From Atherinomorus stipes (Eukaryota > Chordata > Actinopteri > Atheriniformes > Atherinidae), in assembly GCA_023101725.1 (NCBI GenBank), contig JALJCO010007865.1, forward strand, positions 458,442 through 522,441: a stretch of DNA of 64,000 bases. Reading direction: 5' to 3'. How positions within the stretch are numbered: the stretch's first letter is position 1; the number at the start of each line of letters is the position of its first letter. Shown one piece after another: positions 22,487-34,296 of the stretch. The notes beneath the pieces were generated by a model. It was not told where the DNA came from and searched no databases. It was given only the letters and a program-made list of their open reading frames with translations. Both the position numbers and the translations under genes were made by a program.

Positions 22487-22818
22487 TAATGATAATAATA
22501 ATAATAATAATGATGGATTAGATTTATATTGCACTTTTCTGGACACTCGAAGCGCTCACAGTAGATCTATCATTCTTTCACTCCTCATTCATACTTGGTG
22601 ATGGTAAGCTACGTACTGTATGTAGCCACAGCTGCCCTGGGACAAACTGACAGAAGCGTGGCAGCTGTTTCGCGCCAACGGCCCCTCCAACCACCACCCG
22701 AACCATTCACACACATTCATACACCAGTGGTGCCCCCACTGGAGGCAAGGAGGGTTAAGTGTCTTGCTCAAGGTCACTGACCAACCTGCTCTACCACCTG
22801 AGCCACTGTCGCCCCTAG
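22487..22818 (-). mobile_element. tRNA-derived SINE
   Basis: On the minus strand it begins AGGGGCGACAGTGGCTCAGG with TGGTAGAGCAGG, an A-box-like tRNA head. It continues through CTCCAGTGGGGGCACCACTGG and CAGGGCAGCTGTGGCTAC to AAAAGTGCAATATAAATC and an ATT-rich tail (22487-22513). The expected B box (GGTTCGAATCC type) is absent: GGTCAGTGACC runs straight into the body, so internal Pol III promotion is probably lost. A second copy is at 34104-34292. Confidence 0.75.
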
Positions 22819-23017
22819 TGGCCCCATAGCTCCCAATGTCCCGTGCCATTGAACATCGTGTCATTTTTTAACACGGACCATGGCTGATTCATCACAGAAA
22901 CTTAAAAGGACATTATTACAGTTAGAGAGAAGTCAAGAGTCAACATCAGCTGCTGAATTAGCCTTTGTTAGGAGGCGCCGCACTGAGAGATCTGCCAAAC
23001 ATTAGTAGTGATCCTTG

Positions 23018-23587
23018 AAGTTTTAAAACACTGTCTTATATCTCTGGCAAAAAGATAGACCCCACTCCTGAAATTGCATTGTTTGGTGTGGTTCCTACTG
23101 AGGTAGCAACATCTGAGGTACAAACTAGCGCCTTATACTATGTAACTGGAAATCAGCTAGACCTCCTACACACAAGCGCTGGGTTGAGGATGTAATGGCA
23201 CACTTAAAACTTGAGAAACTGAAACACTCAAACAGGGGAGCAACTTTGAGGTTTTATAAGGCTGAAAGCCATTTCTGAATTACTTTAATTTAGAATTTCT
23301 GACTAGGGACACTGAGAGGACTACTTAATGGACTCATGATTTCTGTAACAGGCTAGAAGCTGTGTACTTCTATTTTACTTTAATTATTATTATTATTTCT
23401 TACTTATTTTTTTCTCTTTATTATTGTCATGATTATTATTTATTACTATTTACTATTAGTAGTAGCCTAATATTAGGATTCTGTTTTTCTGATTTATTTT
23501 CTGGATGTGTTGTGATTGGCTTTGTTAACTATGTTGTATGTGTTTACAATATAAAAAGCCAATACAAAAAGTTTAAAATAAATAGTC
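23018..23587 (+). pseudogene. L1 retrotransposon ORF2 C-terminus and 3' end (broken)
   Basis: In one frame: GKKIDPTPEIALFGVVP. After a frame break near 23145, a second frame gives WKSARPPTHKRWVEDVM, AHLKLEKLKHSNRGATL and RFYKAESHF then a stop (23275-23277). This order is the known C-terminal end of fish L1 ORF2. An AT-rich 3' part ends ATAAAAAGCCAATACAAAAA, GTTTAAAATAAAT. It is a 5'-truncated, frameshifted, dead copy and differs in region from the L1 at 56.4 kb. Confidence 0.75.
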
Positions 23588-24960
23588 GTGCTCCTTAAAG
23601 GCTGGGACAGGAAGTGACAGGATGGGGACCCTGACCTCAACTTATACCCAACTGCTGAGCCTTTGGAGCAGGTCCCCTGATTGTAGGTAGTTTGGTGGAC
23701 AGCAAGGCCTAGGACCTCATCAGGGGGCAATTCCCTGCGATAATCTGCAAATATTAACAAATATCCGCTAAAAGGTTGACATCATAATACACGCTGCCCT
23801 GAACACATGTCAGACAAATGTTCTTCTCACGTGTTTCTCTGAGAGGTTGGGCTGAGCAGGATGGTTCTGTTTGTGTCAAAGTAACATCCACATGAAGAAG
23901 AGGATCCAGCTTCCTACAACATAGCATTGTTCCCGGATTACCAGGGTTCTCTTCACTTGTCAGTGGATGTCTGTTTGTATTCCCATCAGTCCTTTCCACT
24001 CCGGCCTTCTTTTTCACTGTTCTGTCTCTGCATATTCCCCTGATTTGACAGGGTCCATTCCTGCTACTACACCTGATGGCTCTCTCTGTTTGTAACCACT
24101 GTTTTCTCTATTTTCCCATCGTTGATTACTACCCCTCCTGTCCTAAGTCTGTACAGTACTTTCTTGTTCCAGTCTTCCTCTCCTTCTCTGTCTGACCTTA
24201 CAGAAAATAAGTCATGAGGGAGGATCCCATCTGAAAGTTCAGCCAAATGTTAGCAACACAGGGAGGGATGTTCCTGAAGAGGAGCACTCGCGCTCTCACT
24301 CTTTGTCAAACATGCCTTTCCCCCCCTGGCCTCTTCTTTCCTCCTCCTCCATCTCTTCAGTTTACCATTTCTCAATTCCCAGTTGAAGCTTCCTGCCAGA
24401 CTTCTTGAGACTGGCGGCCAATAACAGCAGAGTAGTCTGATACCATCGGATGCCGGAGGGAGAGGAGGCAGCCTAACAGTTGTCTGGCAAACCCAAACAC
24501 CTGTATTCTGTCATTGATTTGACGGTTAATCCTCACCCCTCCATCCTTCTTCCTTCTGCCTGCCTCTCCATCACTCACCTCGCTCTGATCTCCCTGCCTG
24601 CCTGTCAGAGGGAATCTGTCATGGTTTTTGCAGCCTGGAGGTGTGTGTGTGTTGTATTTGGTGTTTGTGTTGAGGTATGCCACATGTGTGTTAGCGTGTG
24701 CTGTTTTCGATGAAGTGAATAGGCAGGCGATTTATTAGCTGTGAGGAAAGGATGCCTCTTCAAATGGTTGGCAGGGTTTGAAAGAAACTGAGCCACAGGT
24801 CTGAAGAGAGGGAGTCCGTTTTAATTCAAAATCTCAGAAGCAGAGAATCAGAGAGCGCGAGAGAAATGAGAACAGAGACGACAGATGGTCTTCAAAGAAG
24901 AAATATGAGGTGAAACTGAGGGGTAGTTGAGGTGGAAAAGGCGGGAGTTCATACAGATAC
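23588..24960. other. Unique DNA, no gene seen
   Basis: Frames up to 103 codons have no domain. 24400-24540 is balanced in composition and could be conserved non-coding DNA (CATTGATTTGACGGTTAATC), but I cannot support more. Confidence 0.35.
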
Positions 24961-24964
24961 CTCC

Positions 24965-25200
24965 ACCAAGGAGGTAATGTTTTCGGTAGCGTTGGTTTGT
25001 CAGCAACTTCACGGAAAAAGTTCTGGACGGATTGACCTGAAATTATCCCCAGCCATGTGCCTTAGTCCAAGGACGAACCCATTAAATTTTGGTGGTGATC
25101 CAGATCACCTTCTGGATCCAGGAATATTTTGAACGGCTCTTTATCTGCCAGGCGAGAGCCACTTAGCGGAGGTCTGCGCTCTCTGAATGTTTTTCTCGTT
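24965..25200. mobile_element. Dispersed element with ACCTCCACCAAGGAGGT end
   Basis: Begins with the small palindrome ACCTCCACCAAGGAGGT. Continues ATGTTTTCGGTAGCGTTGGT, GACGGATTGACCTGAAATTA, AAATTTTGGTGGTGATCC and ends with TTAGCGGAGGTCTGCGCTCT. This is a recognisable, very widespread animal repeat; its superfamily is not something I can state from sequence. No protein. Confidence 0.6.
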
Positions 25201-25299
25201 AATGTTCTTATGGGGCCAAAATGTTTGCACCTCCAACTTTTACATCCTTGTTACGACCGTCAGGTTTCCCACATGATGTCACTTCCAGAGCATTTGTCA

Positions 25300-25830
25300 G
25301 TGCATTAGGGTGCACTGACACTGGCACTGTTTGGTTGCATTAAACAAATCCTGGTCTGTTTCCATGGATGCAGGGTTGCCACATGTCCTGGAAAACCTGG
25401 ATAATGATTGAACATTTGTCCAGTCATGGAAACACATGGAAAATGAGAAAAAGAGTAAAAAGTCCTGGAAAAGCTTGAGTTGTCCGGGACTTTTTACTGC
25501 TTCTCTCTCCATTGCGGCTGAACACAAACAGGTTAAACATTTAACACGAATGTTTGTTTTCAGCTGCTTTTAAACGGCAACATTAAGCTGAAGCTTCTCT
25601 GCTTCGTCGCTACTTCTCTGCTTCATCGCTACCTCGTAACTTGACTCGTACTGTAGCAGCTGGAAAAGTCCTGAAAATGTCCCAGAAAAGTCCTGGAAAA
25701 GAAAGCAAAGAATGGAAACCCTGATAGTCCAGACTGGTTGGAAGAATGCGAACTCAGGTACAGACTGAAGGTTGAACACCAAAGTAAAAGCAGAGACCAG
25801 ACTGCATAAATTTCTTGTTACTCCATTGTT
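25300..25830. mobile_element. Eroded MITE with GGGTGCACTGACAC start
   Basis: GGGTGCACTGACACTGGCAC, TTTGGTTGCATTAAAC and later ACACCAAAGTAAAAGCAGAG, ACCAGACTGCAT. The latter words recur at 32270-32301 (ACACCAAAGTAAAACAGAAC, CAGACTACATG). Repeated TCCTGGAAAA words fill the middle. Non-coding. Confidence 0.4.
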
Positions 25831-26044
25831 TACTTGCGGTGGCACTACGGTGAGCGTGCTGTTTATGGCCCTGGCCAATCAATAAGCCAGATTTTCTCTT
25901 TCTTGCTTGTTGGTCAGCATAGTGCTGAAGTCAAAACAACAACACCAAGACATTACCCAGACCAGGAACCGAGACAAGACCAAGAAGTTTCCGAGACCAA
26001 GACATTGTACGAGACTGGGTAATCTCTTGGTCTCGGTAATGTCT

Positions 26045-26740
26045 CAGTAATGTCTTGATCTAAGGGTGAATTCCAATTCCTGTCTTAACCCTTAATCTTA
26101 ACCCTCAATCTCAAAAGTGCGCACTCCAGCGAAGTGCAAGTGCTGTCCCGATTCTAAGAAAGTTAAGTTAAGGGGCAAGTTTGAGGGCTGAATCGCCCTT
26201 AATATTGAGATTCTCCGACACCACCCTTGTGAGAAAGGGCTACCCAGAATGCAAGCAGCAAAGAAGGCGAGCTACAAATCTTAAGCATTTTCTTTGTTAT
26301 TGGAGATATAAATATTAGGAAAACCATTGTTTTATCTTAGTTTAGGCCCATGTTATGGATTAGTTACCTCATTGTTGCGTAGTATTTATTTTTATTTTAC
26401 GATCTTTTGTCAATAGCGGTCGGTGCGGTCAAGCCATGTTGCTATCGTTTAAGTTAGTTAACGTTACAAAATGGTCATTTTTCTCGGCGCTAATGTCGTT
26501 GTTTTATAACGTGCTTGTGCCGATAACAGTATAAGATGACTGGGCTGATGTCATCTCCCGTAGTCGCAGAGTTATGGAACGATAGTTCTGTTTCATTCCT
26601 TCTCTAAACAAAGCTCCTCGCGCTCTTAGCAGGTCGAGTCCTAATGACAATTGTCAGTCAGGTGACGTGCAGGCCAGCTGACTGGCAGTCATCCAGGAAT
26701 TCACAGAACCAAAGTTACCTACGTAACTTTGGTTGTAGCT
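26045..26740. other. Unidentified repeat-like stretch with palindrome
   Basis: The left part has TTAACCCTTAATCTTAACCC-type words. At 26707-26734 arms AACCAAAGTTAC and GTAACTTTGGTT pair perfectly over 12 bp around CTAC. No coding frame. Confidence 0.35.
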
Positions 26741-26809
26741 GGTGTTTACCTTTCAATAAGCCGTGGTATGCGGTGACAGCTGAATATGTCTATGATTAGG
26801 CAGGAAGCA

Positions 26810-27425
26810 AAGTTAAGTCCGCTTTAAGAAGACCATGTAAACCCTTAATCCCAAATGAAAATGATAATTCAGAATAAAACTTAATTCCGAACTAAGTGGT
26901 TGGTTTATTTCTCTTTTAATTCTGAATAATATAATTCCCCTCACGTGTATCCGTTGAATACGCTTTAACATAATTACTGTCGTTCTGAGCATGCTCCCTC
27001 CCTTGTCCTGTTATAATGGTGCTTGACGAAGCGCATGTGAAACAAGTGCTGGACTTGTGCCAGCGAGTCTAGCACTAAAGAAGTATGTTTGCGTTGAGTT
27101 GCTGCTACAAAACTACAATCAAAATACAGAGAAAATCTGAGTCATTATGTGGTTTTTTATGTCGTAGCCGAAATAAAAGGACCAGGAACCGGATTTTGTT
27201 TACTTCCTGGTAGACGTTAACGGACGTAAATATGTCACGTCCATCTCCTGTCCAATCAGAACTCTTCCTAACCACCAAGGCGGAATTAGATAAAAGTTTT
27301 TTCCATGTAAACATTAATTCGGAATTATTATTTCCATGTAAACACAAATGAATAATTTAATTACGAATTAGTAAATTCGGAATAATCAATTCCCAATTAA
27401 AAAACATCATGCAACCGGGGCCAGC
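26810..27425. mobile_element. DNA element rich in CCATGTAAAC / AATTCGGAAT words
   Basis: Left: AAGAAGACCATGTAAACCCT with AATTCCGAACTAAG. Right: TTTCCATGTAAACACAAATG, AAATTCGGAATAATCAATTC and GCATGATGTTTTTTAATTGG on the minus strand. These mirrored words mark a common fish inverted-repeat element. No transposase. Confidence 0.5.
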
Positions 27426-28685
27426 GTCACACTTAGCTTGGTAATTATTTTTGGGAACTTGTTTATGTGAACTCAGTTTTTATAAATTGGACTTTGTGGA
27501 TCATATACAGGATTTGTCTTAACTCCAGGGATTGGCACCATGCAAGTAAACCTGGAGTGAATTGAAAAGTACCTGATAATGTAAATCTGTGGAAGAAAAC
27601 CAAATAAAAAGCAGGTCACTGTCAAAAACTGAGTTAAATTTAAGTTGGGAGGACTGTTTCTGCTGTTTCAGTGCTCTTGAAAGCCAAATAAGACCTTGAA
27701 CATGAAATGTGAGGGTGTACAGTGGGGATGCGTCTAGAAGATTCAGCTATGAGCGTCAGAGTTGAGCATCGGTGAGAAAACATTGCTCTCTTCCTGCTTC
27801 CTCTGCCTCACAAACTCCCACCTACAAAACGTCATGATGGCCTCAGAGCTTCGTCTCCCAGCAGCTTTTGAAAGGAGGTACTCAAACAGCCTTTTGAATC
27901 AAGGCTTTCCATCTCTCATCTGTTCACATATGCCACAGTATCAGATTGAAAGTTTAAACATGGCTGCAGCTCTTAAAACGATCCACATCCAGAATAAAAC
28001 AATGTTGACTTGAAACCAACTGTTTGACTGCAGCTGCTGCTGAGAACGCTGAAATCCTCAAGTGTAAAGGAAGAAGATGAATGACACACAGTTCTGTCAC
28101 TGTCATGGTAGCCTTCCCACAAGCCTCCAACCTCACACAGTGTGTTTTATTACAATCAGTAACCATGTCTGCTTGCACTGGGGAAAATGTGCAAGAAATA
28201 ATGATCTGGATGGTCTTGGGGGTCTGGATTGAAGTGTTCCTATAAGAATTCTACTGGTGTAAGCAATTTATTTCTTAACACATAGTTCATATTGTTTAAG
28301 ACACCCCATATATCTGCCAAGTGTGATGCGAAATATGGCTTTAATACAGCGTCGTGCACACCAGGGGACAGGAAATATTTCTACCTCTACACCCACCCTT
28401 CCACTCACCCCTTCACCATCCAAAAGTCAGGAGAAACTGAGAAAGAATGTACTCCATGAGCAGATGTTTGCTTCCTCTGATAAAATAAATGAGATTATTG
28501 TTGTGAATGCAGTTATGGCTTGAAACAGGACCCGTGAGGTTTCCATAAAATTGCTTGAACAAGTAGAGCTGGGTTTTTATCAGCATTCAAACGCATCACT
28601 CTGATGTAAAAGGGAATTTGCAGGATTTTTTGGATAGTTGACAAGCTTTTTATTTAGTAAATGTTTTTCCTTTGGACCCTGCGCT
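27426..28685. other. No recognisable gene
   Basis: Mixed unique DNA. Frames of 66-83 codons have no domain or splice support. Confidence 0.35.
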
Positions 28686-28689
28686 GCGC

Positions 28690-29375
28690 TAAAAGTTCCT
28701 TCGGGTCTGTTTACTGCAGCCTTACATCATCAACATAGACCGTTAAGAGAGAGGGACGAACCCTCCGCTACGTCACCCGTTGGTTTCTGAAGAGCTAAAA
28801 ATGAAGCCAGGTGGGCGTGTCCCACCGTCGCCATCTTGCCGTGTCACGTGTGTCGGCACCCCTGGAAAATACTAAAATGGGTACAGTGCGGCTGCGGGGC
28901 AAATGATTGACAGCTGACGTACTCTGGGCTAAACGCTAACCGAGCTAACACGAAACTAAGAGGAGCTAACAAAGATAAGCCCCCTAAGTGGCGGGGTTAA
29001 GGTAAGACGCGCTTAGACTAGCTATTCGCTGACTAAACACCGCCGTTGTGCGACTGCTACAAACTGAGACCTTACTGAGAGCAAACAAGGAGCTAACTAG
29101 GAGCCACCGGTCCGTCTGCCGCATCTCAATCATAAGGACACACCCTTAATTATGTGTCATTTCAAGAATGAATAACATCTAAATGAATGAATTATAAAAA
29201 TGATATATGATTTTTTGAACCAGGCTGTAAACATGTTTATTTCTGCTGTGAAGTTGGTCTGTTTAACATGGGAGTCTGTGGGGATTTGCTCAGTCTTGCA
29301 GCCCGTAGCGGATGAAGGGAGAACTACAAAAATGACTTCTTCCGGGTAGCGTCATAGAGGTTGCCGCTTGATCAC
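28690..29375. mobile_element. Dispersed element carrying a single minisatellite unit
   Basis: The 3' part (TTTGAACCAGGCTGTAAACA, TGTTTATTTCTGCTGTGAAG, GGGAGTCTGTGGGGATTTGC, TCTTGCAGCCCGTAGCGGAT) is the unexpanded version of sequence around the array at 15605-16140, inverted. The 5' part contains GCTAACNGAGCTAAC-type words typical of transposon 5' regions. Ends are not resolved. Confidence 0.5.
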
Positions 29376-29397
29376 TGACCACCATCTCAGTGATTCT

Positions 29398-29996
29398 GTA
29401 AAGGCCCTTTCAGATAGGACGCGTTTTTCGCTGAGTTCACCGCGGGGTAGGGCGCAGAGTCGGCGGCAGAGCACAGAGGCATCGAGCACGTCAGGCACGT
29501 GTTGCTAAGCAACAGACCAGGAAGTGTTTTCTTCCCGGCACGCTTCGTTGTGAGAGATGTACCTCTCATCGTCGCAGCAAAGAGATTTCTCCTGGGGAGG
29601 AGGAGGAGATCAGCAGCAGATAAAAGGGTGGGGGTCCACCTGATCCTGATAACAAGGCAGAACTTCGGGGGTTTCAGGCTCGTCCAGGAGCTGCATTCTT
29701 TCACACAGACCGCTTCCAGCTTTACTTCAGGCTGAACAAGGACCACTTTTTTTTCCCTGAACTGGCCTCTCCTATTGGACACGCTAGGATGTCATCACAG
29801 CGCGCTGCACCCGAATTGAAAAATTTTCAATTCAAGCGCAGCGGCGTGAGCGCCACCGCAGCGGCATGCGCCCACCTTGCGCGCTGTGGTGCTCCGCGGC
29901 ATGGCGGAACGTGCTGCCGTGGCGGTACCACATACACAATGAATGGGTTTGCCGCCGTCCTCTTGCGCTTGCCGCGTTCTATCTGAAAGGGCCTTC
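29398..29996 (+). mobile_element. PIF/Harbinger-like element with transposase relic
   Basis: Inverted ends: AGGCCCTTTCAGATAGGACG at the left, CTATCTGAAAGGGCCT at the right. The 3-bp flanks are TAA and TCA, close to a Harbinger-type 3-bp target. Inside, frame one gives RRRSAADKRVGVHLILITRQ and later GFRLVQELHSF; after a frame break, HTDRFQLYFRLNKDHF (29703-29750). That order (W/V-HLI..R..FG..LVQEL..DRFQLYFRL) is the N-terminal region of HARBI1-type transposases. The catalytic part is gone, so it is a deletion derivative. Confidence 0.7.
29703..29750 (+). pseudogene. Harbinger transposase N-terminal relic
   Basis: Sixteen codons HTDRFQLYFRLNKDHF, out of frame with the preceding FRLVQELHSF segment by a single frameshift. 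No DDE residues remain. It serves only as a family tag for the element above. Confidence 0.6.
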
Positions 29997-32342
29997 AGTC
30001 AGCACAGGCTTCTGAGCCTGAGTGTGCTCACAAAAAAATGGACAGCATTGCAAGCATGACAAAGTCTAAAGTCACATATGTTTCACAGAGGAAGAAATAT
30101 TAAGCAATATTATGGGGTTTGCAAAAATTAAAGTCCAGGTCGAGTGAACAACGGAAGGAAAGCCATTAAAACATGTCCAACTATATGGATGAAAATATGA
30201 ACACGCTTTTCATTGGAAACACTGCACTACTGTCAAGACGCAGTATTACTGTAATTAAAGTTGTGTATTCTGTTAAATTCACGACTTTCAGCTGCAGTTT
30301 AATGGAGTAGAGGACAATCTGGGCCTTTTTTTATTAGCTGTGACCCTGACAGTGTTAATTAGTCCATTGGGAGGAGTAGAAACCAACATAAAAAGATGCC
30401 AGAACAGATTTGTCAGGGTGCATCCACACTGTTGCTGTTTGGTTCGCTTTAAAAAGGAACTACAGAACTTCTGCAGATTTTCTTACCTTGATGCCCCATA
30501 GATGGTTTCCTTTTTACAAACATTGGCAGGGTCACGTGCAACCAGGAGGCAAAAAGCCTGTTTGTACTGCAGTCTATGACCAAACACTCATTTCATTCAT
30601 GAAAATGTAAAGTAACCTGACAAAACAAACGGAGATCGTTGTGTTTTAAATTATACTGTATAAATCTGTATTTTGATGATGAATAATAAAAAAAAAAGTC
30701 AGTGTTGCTGTTTTGTGTTTCTATTAACATTACACTAACTTGGCAAGGGAGTCATCACCCACAAATGGCATTTTTCTTGTTAAAACATGGATATTATGAG
30801 TGGGGAACTTCATTTGAAATTTGCCTAAAAAACTTGAGTTAGAAAGCGGCTTAAACTTTCATTTACACTCTTTGTTAAAACCAAAATAGCCCACGGCAGT
30901 CTGCCGTCAGCAGGTTCAGCTCCGTGTCGTCTTCACCACCTCCATACAGGAGCAACTTTCACTAGTCTGGATTAAACTAGGCAAAGACGACATCATCACT
31001 ACGTTTGGAAAGGAGCTGATTCCAGCTGTTAGGGATTCGCCTGCATTACTGTCGGTGAGTCTCGCTGCTTGTGGAACGTTCTGCTTTATTGTGGATGAAA
31101 TCCTGGTGGACAGTAGACAGACTAGCTAACTGCTAACAAGCTAACAGTATAAACTCAAACGCCATCTGATTTACGACCTCCGTACTTTGTATTAAATTTC
31201 CGGGATGCGTTCTTATGCAGCGTGAATGTCTGTAAACGGCTCCACCATCAGTTTCTTCTTTCTATTTTGCGTGTGTGAGCAGAGGACGGCTGTATCACAG
31301 CTACAGTGTTGTGATGCAGCCGTGAACTGATCAATGACTGATCGCAGCCGTGATACGGTTATTGTTCCAGTACCAGTCTCCCGACTACAACACGCTAATA
31401 ATTTCTGCCACCGCGGTGGTTTAATCTGACATGGTGACCATGGTGAAAGATTAAATAAATCATGTATCTGAACCTGCAGAAGTTATCAGAGGGTTTCTTA
31501 AAGACAGTCACTTCTGCTGTCCTGTTATCACCATGGTAACTGTTTACATGTATAAATGTTTTGATTTTTGCAACCGAACAAATACCAGGACTCAAACATT
31601 ATATTTCCCCGACACTTTCACGTGATATCTTAACCTCATCTGCATTAAAAGTCGAGTCTTGCATATAAACACGTCTTCTAATAGTTCAATGATGCTTTTC
31701 CTGTGTTTTCTTGCCCCCTGCTTGGACGTGCATCCTATCTGACGTTGCTTGGAAACCCATCTATGACGATGGCTATTAGCATCCATGTTGGATCCTACCT
31801 CTACTCTGAGTTCTCTCCAGCCAGTGAAAGTCTGATGTCAACTCTTGTCTTGTGTCTTGCTTTGTCCTTTTCTCTCTTTCTTGTGTATAAAGCTAAATGT
31901 TATGCGGCATCCTGGACGCAAAAGTAGTGAAGTGGGTTTTTCAGCCCAGTGACCCTGTAGGGCAGTGAAGGCTCTACAGTAGGACTGAACATAATAAACT
32001 GCAATGAGCCTTCGAATGAGGCAGAAATGCAGTTTTATTGTTGAAAAATTACATAGTGCTACTGTAAATTAACCCTGGCCTGCTTCAGAAAATGAACAGA
32101 TATTCACAATGATGGGACGCAAACTCACCAGAAAACTGGTCCGTTTGAAAATCGGGGTCTTCGTTTACTTCCAGATCCAACTTGGGGCAGTTTGTTTACA
32201 GTGTGAAAGCAAACGGACTGCCCAGTGAACAACAGAGAGGAAGTGCAAAGAAGAAAAGCAGATTAGATTTAAACACCAAAGTAAAACAGAACCAGACTAC
32301 ATGATCTCAGCAAAGCGATGGAAGTTCAGCTCCTTTCAGAGA
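29997..32342. other. Mosaic of unique and eroded repeat DNA, no gene
   Basis: 30410-30540 holds a GGGTGCATCCACACTGTTGC / TTTGGTTCGC word like other fish MITE ends. 30930-31140 resembles hAT promoter-type DNA, with TTACTGTCGGTGAGTCTCGC, a splice-donor-like word, akin to CAGTCGGTAAGTGTTGCTGC at 36395. 32090-32310 is related to 25300-25830. No protein domain seen. Confidence 0.35.
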
Positions 32343-32640
32343 GCCGGTGTCGTGCCAAGGTAGTTATCCCCGACAGAAATTGTATCCCACTCAGAAGTGT
32401 ATTGCACAATGACAGTTGGTAGGAACCCCTAACCCCTACCCCCTTACCCCTAGCCCTAAGCTATAAGGGGATACACATCGTAGCAGACCGATTTACGCTA
32501 CCTGCTACGATGTGTATCCCCTGTGTAACTAAACGAAGAACAAAGTCCCCCATATTTACAGCAGTAGCTATTTATGGGATACGAGGGGATACGATTTCTG
32601 TCGGGGATAACTACCCTGGCACAACACCGTCTCTTTTCTT
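32343..32640. mobile_element. Inverted-repeat element with internal perfect hairpin
   Basis: Ends: left GTGCCAAGGTAGTTATCCCC then GACAGAAATTGTATCCC; right, minus strand, GTGCCAGGGTAGTTATCCCC then GACAGAAATCGTATCCC. They pair over at least 37 bp and continue outward (CGGTGTC against CGGTGTT). The interior has a C/T-rich TAACCCCTA-type run at 32428-32459 and a perfect 21-bp hairpin (32466-32486 with 32502-32522, 15-nt loop). About 300 bp; no coding capacity. Superfamily unknown. Confidence 0.75.
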
Positions 32641-34095
32641 AGCTCCAAAAGAAGAGCCGGCACTTCTTCTAAAAACAAAAGGTTTTGGACTTTTGTTCCC
32701 TTTTTAGTCAGAATCTAACTACCTCAATACTGTTTGAAAGGATGGTTCAAGGTAATTCAGCCTTGTTGTAGAATAGCAGGCGCTACTAGTTAGCACTAGT
32801 GTTAGCACTGGTGTACAATGACAGAGGTTTGGTGGGCGGGACCAGAGGGCACGCTTGTTACCATGTGCTTCTGTTGTCAGTGAGTCTTTATCGTCTGCAT
32901 CTGATGAAACACGGTGCTCTCGCGGAGAGGAGGCGGAGTGATACTTGGAGACACTCATCCATACACTCAGCAGTGACCTGCGGCCTCCAGGGCTGCAGAC
33001 ACGTTCCTCTCCACACACTCATGTTTGAGTAAAAACAGAGTTGCTGTGTTCGGTTGAGCACGACTGCACGTCAGGCTGGAAGAAGTTTGTGCTGAAACTC
33101 TGCGGAACTATACAGGACGTACGGCGGTGACGGCATCACCAACCTGACACAGATGCAGATGCAGCCCAAGAATCCAGTTTAAGAAGAAAACAGCATCATT
33201 TTCCAGCAACAAGTTTCTCTGAATTATTTCTTTCACCTGTGACCCCAATTTAGTTACTAGTTAATGCTAAAGATATACAGTATTACACTAGTTCTGCACG
33301 TTAGATTTGTCTTCGTCTGACCGGAGCGGTACAGAAACAGTGATGATGATGATGATGATAAAGGCCTGATTGCAAACCCAATTCAATATGCACAGCCGAA
33401 CACATGTGCATACAACAGAAAGAATTACAACCTGGAATCATCACAAACATCAGTTTCCATGTGTTTCTTTATGGGGGCTGGAAGCCGTTATAACCTCCTG
33501 AGGAGGAGACGGAGCTGCAGGGAGATTTTCTGCTAGTTCGGTCGGCACATTCCTGCAGAAATGAAATCATCCACAAGCTTTTCAGTGGGGAGGACAAAAA
33601 GATTGATGTTGTCTTTCGTACACCAGGTACAGAGCAGTTCTGATGCCAACTGGACGCCATGATGTCGGTTTGTTGTCGTAGGTCTCGGACGGGGGGACTT
33701 GGAGAGTGTAGTTCAGGGGAGGGGGGTAACTGGCTGGAAGTCATGGCGTCATAAGCTGCACTGGGAGTAAATATTTGTGAATGCTAACTTCGCCATGTAG
33801 GCAAACACACCCGGAGAAAAAGGAAATGCAAATCTATAATTTAACCTTTTAGGGGACATAGGCAGGCTGGGGAAACTAAAATATATGATCAAAAACCTTA
33901 AAAAAAACGCTAATTTCATGCCCGGTGGCACTTTAAATGGGTATCAAGTTAAGGTCTTAAATTTAACTTTCTGAAACCTGCAAGAACCCTGAAATAAGGG
34001 GGACAACGTGTTTGTCAGCGGATTCGTTTCATCGCTGCATCAAAGAACCACATGTCAAAAATCAGCCTCACTCAGTGAGAAAATTCCAAATTCAG
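32641..34095. other. Unique DNA with (GAT)n, no gene
   Basis: (GAT)n at 33341-33360. A minus-strand frame around 33660-33541 reads WCTKDNINLFVLPTEKLVDD, which looks protein-like but is short and unrecognised. Nothing else supportable. Confidence 0.35.
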
Positions 34096-34103
34096 ATTTT
34101 TGA

Positions 34104-34292
34104 TAGAATGGATTAGATTCATATTGCGCTTTTTCACGGACACTCAAAGCGCTCACACTGGAACCATTATTTATCCGGATTTACACTCGGTGATAATAAG
34201 CTACAGTACAGGTGTAGCCGCAGCTGCTCTGGTGCACACTGACAGAAACGTGGCGAACAATACGGCCTCTCCAACCACCACCGGAACATTTG
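34104..34292 (-). mobile_element. tRNA-SINE, second copy, interrupted
   Basis: Matches 22513-22690: GGATTAGATTCATATTGCGC, CACTCAAAGCGCTCACACTG, TGTAGCCGCAGCTGCTCTGG, CGGCCTCTCCAACCACCACC. The tRNA head is missing because the sequence switches at a TTAA (34293-34296) into a foldback element. Confidence 0.7.
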
Positions 34293-34296
34293 TTAA

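Noticed and set aside
22760..22818. True tRNA gene
   Set aside because: Only an A-box-like head is present, joined to a SINE body; no T arm or acceptor stem.
32428..32459. Internal telomere repeat
   Set aside because: The TAACCCC-like run is short, irregular and inside a MITE, so it is not evidence of a chromosome fusion.
33541..33660. Protein-like stretch on the minus strand (WCTKDNINLFVLPTEKLVDD…)
   Set aside because: Under 40 codons, no start or splice acceptor identified, no family recognised. Left as a note in the surrounding entry.
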